This document shows positions 44,437 to 50,000 of a stretch of DNA of 50,000 nt, in pieces. The notes under the pieces were generated by a model, which was not told where the DNA came from, ran no database searches, and worked only from the letters and a program-made list of their open reading frames with translations. The translations under genes were made by a program, and so were the position numbers. The DNA is from Planctomycetota bacterium (lineage in GTDB: Bacteria > Planctomycetota > B15-G4), in contig JACKHP010000031.1 of the NCBI GenBank assembly GCA_020638905.1, forward strand, positions 1 through 50,000, in the 5' to 3' direction. Numbering within the stretch: position 1 is the first letter of the stretch; the number at the start of each line of letters is the position of its first letter.

Positions 44437-45131
44437 GCGACGATCCCTCCGGCCGACCGGCGCCGCGCGACCCGGAGGGCGGGGACGACGCGACACGTGA
44501 CGTCCCGAGCGTCCTGGTGCTCGCGGGCGGTCGCGCCGCACGACTCGGCGGACGCAAGGCCGAGCGCGACGTGGGCGGCGTGCGGCTGCTCGACCGCGTG
44601 CTCGCCGTGGCGCGCACGCTCTCCGACGACGTGATCCTGCTCGCGGGCGAGCGCGCGCTGCCGGCGCCCGGCGTGCGACGTGTCGCCGACTGGCCCGGCG
44701 TGGGCGGTCCGCTGGGCGGTCTCGGCGCCGGACTCGAGGCGGCGCGCCACGCGTGGTGCGTGCTGCTGCCGTGCGACCTGCCGCAGGCGTCGTCCGACGT
44801 CGTGGGAGCTCTGCTCGCGCGCAGGCGCGCCGGGTGCCGAGCCGTGATCGTCCGCGACGCGTCCGGTTGGCAGCCGTTCCACGCGCTGTACTCGCGCACG
44901 CTGCTGCCCGACCTGCGCTCCGCCGTCGCCGACGGCGAGCGTTCGCTCGTGCGTTGGCTCGCGCGGCTCGACGGCATCGCGTCGGTCGACGCGTCCGAGC
45001 TGCGCGCGCTCGATCCCGAACTCAACTTCCTCGAAGACATCGACACGCGCGACGACCTCGAACGCGCCGAACGACGGCTGGCCGTCGCCTCGCGTTCCCG
45101 CCCCGCCCCGCGTCAGGGACCTGCCCGATGA
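44433..45131 (+). CDS. mobA: Molybdenum cofactor guanylyltransferase-like nucleotidyltransferase
   Basis: Cytoplasmic nucleotidyltransferase, 232 residues. After a hydrophilic N-terminal extension of about 25 residues the MobA-like signature appears: VLVLAGGRAARLGGRKAERD with the conserved Gly-rich loop and Lys, then ADWPGVGGPLGGLGAGLEAA, LLPCDLPQASSDVV and QPFHALYSRTLLPDLRSAV. The terminal ELNFLEDIDTRDDLERAE matches the NxNTPED-like end of MobA. MobA adds GMP to molybdopterin to make the bis-MGD cofactor. A related sugar- or CDP-alcohol nucleotidyltransferase cannot be excluded, but the QPFHALY and D-rich end favour MobA. It overlaps both neighbours by 4 bases. Confidence 0.85.
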   Translation: MSDDPSGRPAPRDPEGGDDATRDVPSVLVLAGGRAARLGGRKAERDVGGVRLLDRVLAVARTLSDDVILLAGERALPAPGVRRVADWPGVGGPLGGLGAGLEAARHAWCVLLPCDLPQASSDVVGALLARRRAGCRAVIVRDASGWQPFHALYSRTLLPDLRSAVADGERSLVRWLARLDGIASVDASELRALDPELNFLEDIDTRDDLERAERRLAVASRSRPAPRQGPAR

Positions 45132-46111
45132 GCCTGTTGACCAGCAACTTCATGGAGCCGATCCAGGCCGGCATGGCGGCCACCGACCGCATCCTGCGCG
45201 AACAGCTGTTCGTCGACCAGAGCGACGCGGTGGTCAAGCTCATGGAGCACATCGGGCAGTACTCGGGCAAGCGCCTGCGTCCGGCCCTGGTGCACCTCTC
45301 GGGCGGCCTCGTGGGCACGCGTGACAGCGAAGAGCTCGCGTCGATCGGCGCCATGCTCGAGGCGCTGCACATGGCCACGCTGCTGCACGACGACGTGCTC
45401 GACGGGGCCGACGTGCGGCGCAAGGTGCCCACGCTCAACGCGCTCTACGGCAACGAGGTGCCGATCCTGCTGGGCGACATCATCTACGCGCGCACGTTCG
45501 ACCACTCGCTCAAGCTGCCGACGCTCGTGGCGGCCAACGAGATCTCGCGCATGACGCAGGACGTCTGCCGCGGCGAGATCGACCAGAGCTTCTTCAAGTT
45601 CGAGGGCCGCCCCGACGAGGACCGCTACCTGCGCGTGATCCGCGGCAAGACGGGCGCGATGTTCCGCACGGCCTGCTACCTCGGCGTGCACTACGGCGGT
45701 GGCACCGAGACCGAGGCCGAGACCATGGCCACCTTCGGGCTCGACGCGGGCGCGGCCTTCCAGATCATCGACGACTGTCTCGACGTGGTGGGAGACGAGC
45801 GCGTGGCCGGCAAGTCGCTGGGCACCGACCTCGAGACCGGCAAGGTCACGCTGCCGATCATCCGTCTGGCCCGCGACCTCGACGAGCGCGGCCTCGAGCG
45901 CCTGCGGCACCTGCTGGTCGACCCGGTCGACGGTTCGCGCCGCGACTTGCTGCGCAGCGAGTTCGACCTCGACGCGGCCGTGCGCGAGTGCCACGAGCAG
46001 GCCGATCGCTTCCTGCACCGCTGTCTCGACCTGCTCGAGGCGTTCGAGCCCGGTCCCGAGCGTCAGAGCCTGGCGGACATGTGCACGTTCGTGCTCGAGC
46101 GGTCTTACTGA
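45128..46111 (+). CDS. Polyprenyl diphosphate synthase (trans-isoprenyl type)
   Basis: All-trans isoprenyl diphosphate synthase, 327 residues. First Asp-rich motif DDVLD (88-92) in MATLLHDDVLDGADVRRKVP and second DDCLD (215-219) in AAFQIIDDCLDVVGDERVAG, with GKRLRPALV near residue 44 and KSLGTDLETGKVTLPIIRLA after the second motif. The residues before DDxxD (Met-Ala-Thr, small) and the total length favour a medium- or long-chain product such as octaprenyl/heptaprenyl for quinones rather than farnesyl diphosphate. The exact chain length is not certain. The ATG overlaps the mobA stop. Confidence 0.92.
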   Translation: MSLLTSNFMEPIQAGMAATDRILREQLFVDQSDAVVKLMEHIGQYSGKRLRPALVHLSGGLVGTRDSEELASIGAMLEALHMATLLHDDVLDGADVRRKVPTLNALYGNEVPILLGDIIYARTFDHSLKLPTLVAANEISRMTQDVCRGEIDQSFFKFEGRPDEDRYLRVIRGKTGAMFRTACYLGVHYGGGTETEAETMATFGLDAGAAFQIIDDCLDVVGDERVAGKSLGTDLETGKVTLPIIRLARDLDERGLERLRHLLVDPVDGSRRDLLRSEFDLDAAVRECHEQADRFLHRCLDLLEAFEPGPERQSLADMCTFVLERSY

Positions 46112-46147
46112 CGAGCGCAGGACAAGAGCAGCGCGAGGAGACGCCGC

Positions 46148-47008
46148 GTGTCGTTCCGCCCCGAGTGGTACCAAGATCGCAGCAGCCGCCCCGGCGGCCT
46201 GTGGGGCATGGGCGACTGGTCCGGCTTCCGGGTCATCCTCACGATCACGGGCGCGTTCTGGGCGATCGAGTTCCTGGCGGGCACGCTGTTCGGCGGCAGC
46301 ACGCCGCTGGCGAGCCTCATGGCGCTGCGCGCCTGGAACATCACCGACGCGAACGAGCTCTCGTTCAACCTGCTCTTCCCGCTGCAGTGCTTCACGTACA
46401 TGCTGCAGCACGCGCCGGGGCTCTCGCACATCGGCTGGAACATGTTCTTCCTGTACCTCTTCGGGCGCGAGCTCGAGGCGTTCATGGGCAAGGACGCGTT
46501 CCTGCGGCTGTACGTCGTGGGCGGCTTCGTCGGCGGCCTCGTCCAGTGGGCGGTGGCGGTCGTGACGCACGACCCGACGCCGGTGGTGGGCGCGTCGGCG
46601 GCCGTCTACTCGGTCATGGTGCTGTACGTGCTGCGCTGGCCGCGGCGCACGATCTTCCTGCTCTTCCCGCCGATCCCCCTGCCCGCGGCGCTGCTGGTGG
46701 GCATCAAGGTGCTGGGCGACATCGGGGGAGCCTTCGCGGGCGCCACCGGCACGGCGCACTTCGCGCACCTGGGCGGCGCCCTGATGGGCCTGGTGTGGTG
46801 GAAGAGCGGCGACTTCGTCGGCCGCTTCAGCATGCGCCGCAAGCGCACCAAGGCCGAGAAGCAGTCCCAGAAGCACGAGCCCGACCGGCGCGAGATGGAC
46901 CGCATCCTGGCCAAGATCCAGGCGCAGGGGCTGGGCTCGCTGACGTCCAAGGAGCGCGCGTACCTCGATCGCCGCAGCCGCGAGTTGCGCGAGCAGCAGA
47001 AGCGCTGA
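46148..47008 (+). CDS. Rhomboid-family intramembrane serine protease
   Basis: Inner-membrane protease of 286 residues cleaving membrane-helix substrates. Six hydrophobic helices; catalytic Ser150 in GASAAVYSV and His207 in HFAHLGGALMGL. The oxyanion-hole His and Asn are in HIGWNMFFLYLFGRELE, and the conserved loop Glu-Arg-type region follows. After the last helix there is a basic cytoplasmic tail of about 60 residues (DRILAKIQAQGLGSLTSKER) seen in a subgroup of bacterial rhomboids. GTG 46148 sits after GAGGAG (46135-46140). Substrates are unknown. It is separated from the polyprenyl synthase by 36 bases and probably co-transcribed. Confidence 0.93.
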   Translation: MSFRPEWYQDRSSRPGGLWGMGDWSGFRVILTITGAFWAIEFLAGTLFGGSTPLASLMALRAWNITDANELSFNLLFPLQCFTYMLQHAPGLSHIGWNMFFLYLFGRELEAFMGKDAFLRLYVVGGFVGGLVQWAVAVVTHDPTPVVGASAAVYSVMVLYVLRWPRRTIFLLFPPIPLPAALLVGIKVLGDIGGAFAGATGTAHFAHLGGALMGLVWWKSGDFVGRFSMRRKRTKAEKQSQKHEPDRREMDRILAKIQAQGLGSLTSKERAYLDRRSRELREQQKR

Positions 47009-47036
47009 CGGTTCGGCGGGTCGCCGCGACCCGCGC

Positions 47037-47066
47037 TTGGAACGGAGCCGTCCGGCGCGGTACAAA
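47037..47066 (+). promoter_or_regulatory. Promoter of the secreted-protein/serS operon
   Basis: TTGGAA (47037-47042) and TACAAA (47061-47066) are spaced by 18 bases, 54 bases before the ATG at 47121. Confidence 0.6.
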
Positions 47067-47120
47067 ACCGGGTCCGACAGTCCGTCTGCTGGGTCCCGAC
47101 CGGCCACCAGGAGATCGCCC

Positions 47121-49223
47121 ATGAACCGCTCGACGATGCGTACGGTGCTCCTCGCGGGAGCCGCCCTGCTGCTGTGCGTCCAGGTGCTGTCCGCCCAGGA
47201 CTTCTCCCCGCCGGACGACCTCACGGCCTTCTGGGACCGCTACCACGCGGCGAAGCTCGAAGACGACGAGAAGAAGATGGACGAGCTCGTCAAGAAGGAC
47301 ACGCAGGCCGCCATCGACTGCCTCGACATCATGCTCGACGAGCTGTGCTCGAAGGACCGCGCGGAGCTGCGCGGCGAGGTGCGTCCCCTGGCGTGGTCGC
47401 TCGACCGCGTCGAGCACGGCGAACGCTTCATCGAGCGCGTGCGGCTCGTGCTCGACATGGACATGAACCAGCGCGGCAGCCGGCGCCGGGCGATCCTCGA
47501 GCAGAACCAGGCGATGGAGAAGCTCGCCCAGGCCGACGAGGACCGCAGCGACTCGGGATGGGCGGAGGTGCTCACCGACCTGGCGCGCATCGAGCAGACC
47601 TTCCGCCAGCTGGGTGATCGCGAGCAAGTGATCAACCTGCTCTCGCAGCAGGCCGCCATCGAGCACCGCCGCGGCCGCCTCTGGGAGGAGGCCGTGCTGC
47701 TCAAGAAGCTGGTGGCGGAGGGCGACCAGCTCTCGTACCGCGACGAGCTCGTCGACCTCTCACGGCTCACGCTGCAGGACCTGATCGCCAGCGGCATCGA
47801 CCCCGACAAGGAGAAGCCCGCCGACCTGCCCGAAGGCGCGCCCGTCGGCGAGGCCCCCGTGCCCGAAGGCGGAGGCCGCACGCTCACCTCCTGGGCGCCC
47901 GGCAGCGCCGAGCAGGAGTTCCAGCTCGAGCCGGTCGACCCGAAGAAGGGTCTCGACGGATTCCTCCTGCCGACCTTCCACCCGTTCGAGCAGTACCAGC
48001 TGTGGCCCTTCACCCAGGTCGAGGGCGAGGGACCGGTCGACTTCGACAACGTGCGCGCGGTGGTCTTCGAGCCCGACTCCCGGCGCTGGGTGCTCGGGCG
48101 GCCCGGCATCCAGAAGTTCACCCTCGACACGGACGGCGACGGCAAGGTCGACGTCGAGTTCTCGCCCAGCACGACCCCGAGTCGCGTCGACGTGCCCTCG
48201 CCCGACGGCGGAGACCCGTACCCGCTGTGGGTCTGCATCCTCAGCGACCGCGAGAAGATGTTCGGCGTCGAGACGAACTACGCGCCGACGCAGGGCTACG
48301 CGCGCCTGCGCTTCTGCCCCGGCCGTTACTACGAGGGCAAGGGCCTCGGCACGACGTGGAAGGTCTTCGACACCAACATGGACGGGATCCTGGGCCCGGC
48401 GATCGACAACGCCGACGACCTGGTCACCGACTACGACCCCGACGAGCACGTGGTCTGGTACGACACCGACTCCGCCATCGTCGGCAAGGCCAAGAAGGCC
48501 GTGCCGCTCTCGTCGGTGATGCAGGTCGGCGACGCGTGGTACCGCACCGAGTTCGAGCCGAAGTCGGGCAAGGTCAAAGCGCGCGAGCTGTCGCTGGCCA
48601 CGGGCCTCGTCAAGCTCGACATGAACCTCAAGACCACGCCCTCGCACGTCATCGTCCAGGAGGTCGGTGGCAAGCTCGAGGGCGCGTTCTTCGACATCCT
48701 GCCCGACAAGCGCGGCGGGACGACAGAGCTGCCGGTGGGCAGCTACCAGATCGTGTCGGGCCGCCTCACGGCCGGCAAGAAGACCAGCCTCGACCAGGTG
48801 CGCATGTACCAGGGCCGCGCCCAGCCGTTCACCGTCGAGAAGGACCAGACCGTCGTGGTGCCCCTGGGGGCGCCCTTCGACGTGACCTTCAAGACGACTC
48901 AGGTCGGTGACCAGCGCATCCTCGACACGCTCACGCTGCACGTCTACGGACGCGGTGGCGAGGAGTACGCGGCGTTCTTCGACGATCCGCTGCAGCTCGA
49001 GGTGGAGGTGCGCGACGCCGAGGGGCACAAGATCGACAAGGGCAAGACACGCATCGCCGGACTCGAAGAGTGGCAGAACGCAGGCTCGGCCACCGACAAG
49101 GTGCTCTGGTTCCCGACCAAGTACCCCGTCGACAACCCGCGCAAGGAGGCTCTCGAGTTCAAGGTCACCCAGAAGGCGCACAACATCCTGGGTGGACCGT
49201 TCGAGAGTGAGTGGATCCGCTAG
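47121..49223 (+). CDS. Large secreted protein of unknown function
   Basis: Protein of 700 residues with a signal peptide ending QVLSA|QD (mature Gln26). Residues 30-240 are helical and TPR-like (REQVINLLSQQAAIEHRRGR, LWEEAVLLKKLVAEG). A linker rich in Pro and Gly (about 255-280) leads to a beta-rich region with two EF-hand/dockerin-like calcium loops (DTDGDGKVDVEF and DTNMDGILGPAIDNADD). Repeated beta-sandwich segments follow, such as VVVPLGAPFDVTFKTTQVGD and LHVYGRGGEEYAAFF, ending in FESEWIR. I recognise no enzyme motif. ATG 47121 has AGGAG upstream and gives the correct signal peptide. serS follows after 8 bases, so an essential tRNA synthetase shares its mRNA. Confidence 0.82.
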   Translation: MNRSTMRTVLLAGAALLLCVQVLSAQDFSPPDDLTAFWDRYHAAKLEDDEKKMDELVKKDTQAAIDCLDIMLDELCSKDRAELRGEVRPLAWSLDRVEHGERFIERVRLVLDMDMNQRGSRRRAILEQNQAMEKLAQADEDRSDSGWAEVLTDLARIEQTFRQLGDREQVINLLSQQAAIEHRRGRLWEEAVLLKKLVAEGDQLSYRDELVDLSRLTLQDLIASGIDPDKEKPADLPEGAPVGEAPVPEGGGRTLTSWAPGSAEQEFQLEPVDPKKGLDGFLLPTFHPFEQYQLWPFTQVEGEGPVDFDNVRAVVFEPDSRRWVLGRPGIQKFTLDTDGDGKVDVEFSPSTTPSRVDVPSPDGGDPYPLWVCILSDREKMFGVETNYAPTQGYARLRFCPGRYYEGKGLGTTWKVFDTNMDGILGPAIDNADDLVTDYDPDEHVVWYDTDSAIVGKAKKAVPLSSVMQVGDAWYRTEFEPKSGKVKARELSLATGLVKLDMNLKTTPSHVIVQEVGGKLEGAFFDILPDKRGGTTELPVGSYQIVSGRLTAGKKTSLDQVRMYQGRAQPFTVEKDQTVVVPLGAPFDVTFKTTQVGDQRILDTLTLHVYGRGGEEYAAFFDDPLQLEVEVRDAEGHKIDKGKTRIAGLEEWQNAGSATDKVLWFPTKYPVDNPRKEALEFKVTQKAHNILGGPFESEWIR

Positions 49224-49231
49224 GGACTCCC

Positions 49232-50000
49232 ATGCTGGACATCAAGACCATCCGCGAGCGGCTCGACGAGGTGCGAGCCGGTGCGCAGAAGAAGCGCATC
49301 GCCATCGACCTCGACCGCCTCGTGCAGCTCGATGACGAGCGACGTCGGCTCATCCGTGCCGCCGAGGACCGCAAGGCCGAACAGAAGCGGCGAAGCAAGG
49401 CGCTGGGCGGCATGTCCCCGGACGAGCGCGAGCGCGAGAAGGCCGCGCTCGGTGAACTCAAGACGGCCATCCAGGCCGACGAGGCCGAGCTCGCGATCGT
49501 CCAGGAGGAGTTCGACGCGCTCATGCTGCGCGTGCCGAACATCCCCGCGCCGGCGGTGCCCGACGGGCTCGACGACAGCGAGAACGTCGAGCTTCGGCGC
49601 GTGGGCGAGGTGCGCGCGTTCGACTTCGAGCCGCTCGACCACATCGAGCTGGGGCGGCGGCTCGGGATCGTCGACTTCGAGCGCGGCGTGAAGCTGTCGG
49701 GCACGCGCTTCTACGTCCTGCGCGGCGCGGGCGCGCTCATGCACCGTGCCGTCCTGAACTTCGCGTACGACCACATGGTGCGCAAGGGCTTCGAGCCGTT
49801 CGAGGTGCCGGTGCTCGTGCGTGACCCGGCGATGGTCGGCACCGCGTACTTCCCCGGCGGCGAGGAGCAGGCCTACCGCATGGAGAAAGACCAGCTCAAC
49901 CTCGTGGGCACCGCCGAGGTGCCGCTCACCGCGTTCCGCGGGGGCGAGATCCTCGAGGCCGACGAGCTGCCGCTGCGCATGGTGGCGCGTTCGGCCTGCT
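49232..50000 (+). CDS. serS: Seryl-tRNA synthetase, N-terminal part cut by window edge
   Basis: Class II synthetase charging tRNA(Ser). 256 codons are present and the rest lies beyond the window. The N-terminal long coiled-coil arm that grips the tRNA variable arm spans about residues 25-105 (MLDIKTIRERLDEVR, RAAEDRKAEQKRRSKALGG, VPNIPAPAVPDGLDD). The catalytic core begins with HIELGRRLGIVDFERG, GTRFYVLRGAGALMHRAVL and VPVLVRDPAMVGTAYFPGG, and reaches LVGTAEVPLTAF, the serine-binding TxE segment. ATG 49232 is 8 bases after the secreted-protein stop with GGGA close upstream. Confidence 0.95.
   Translation, partial: MLDIKTIRERLDEVRAGAQKKRIAIDLDRLVQLDDERRRLIRAAEDRKAEQKRRSKALGGMSPDEREREKAALGELKTAIQADEAELAIVQEEFDALMLRVPNIPAPAVPDGLDDSENVELRRVGEVRAFDFEPLDHIELGRRLGIVDFERGVKLSGTRFYVLRGAGALMHRAVLNFAYDHMVRKGFEPFEVPVLVRDPAMVGTAYFPGGEEQAYRMEKDQLNLVGTAEVPLTAFRGGEILEADELPLRMVARSAC

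Overview
The window is a very GC-rich, densely packed bacterial chromosome segment. Reading both strands gives 38 well-supported protein-coding genes plus one doubtful small ORF. I see no rRNA, tRNA, transposon, phage or CRISPR array. The organism is Gram-negative in build: it has a Kdo transferase, two lipobox proteins, Sec, Tat and signal peptidase II. Secreted FG-GAP/VCBS proteins, an ASPIC/UnbV lipoprotein, a DUF1559-like prepilin and a low-complexity Lys/Ala-rich protein style together suggest Planctomycetota, possibly a deep-branching marine lineage. This placement is inference. Myxococcota or Acidobacteriota-like groups are not excluded without a marker-gene tree.

Layout. 1-3294 (minus): an MFS transporter cut by the window edge and an NhaC-type antiporter with an extra N-terminal domain. 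3520-8831 (plus): a membrane-anchored coiled-coil protein, asnS, a degenerate M48-peptidase-like membrane protein, an EpmA-type lysine ligase, a secreted protein and a stand-alone NIL-domain protein. 8875-12590 (minus): a zinc-ribbon membrane protein and a large secreted protein with hexapeptide repeats. 12928-16769 (plus): uvrB-uvrC. 16828-17709 (minus): a Xer recombinase. 17865-27521 (plus): a DksA/TraR protein with a histone-H1-like tail, lspA, pyrD, a receiver-domain protein, secA, waaA, metK and a prepilin. 27905-29755 (plus): a secreted FG-GAP protein.

29988-39248 (plus) is the most distinctive block. It holds two B12-type radical SAM enzymes, a GT9 glycosyltransferase, a GT-C membrane protein with a TPR tail, an ASPIC/UnbV lipoprotein and a TPR lipoprotein. 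Three of the five junctions are 4-base start/stop overlaps. I read it as an uncharacterised envelope glycan, lipid or secondary-product pathway. 39410-50000 returns to housekeeping: pyk, dcd (minus, tail to tail with pyk), sucCD, tatA-mobA-polyprenyl synthase, a rhomboid protease, a large secreted protein and the start of serS.

Themes across the window. (1) All four proteins with a predicted signal peptidase I site have Gln as the first mature residue. (2) Lys/Ala-rich H1-like segments are attached to three otherwise unrelated proteins. (3) Promoters are readable as TTGGAA/TTGACC-like -35 boxes 16-18 bases from TAnnnT -10 boxes, and some (sucC, asnS) sit so close to the start codon that the mRNA should be leaderless. 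(4) Two proteins look like peptidase folds that have lost metal-binding residues. (5) 4-base ATGA/GTGA overlaps are common, which points to translational coupling.
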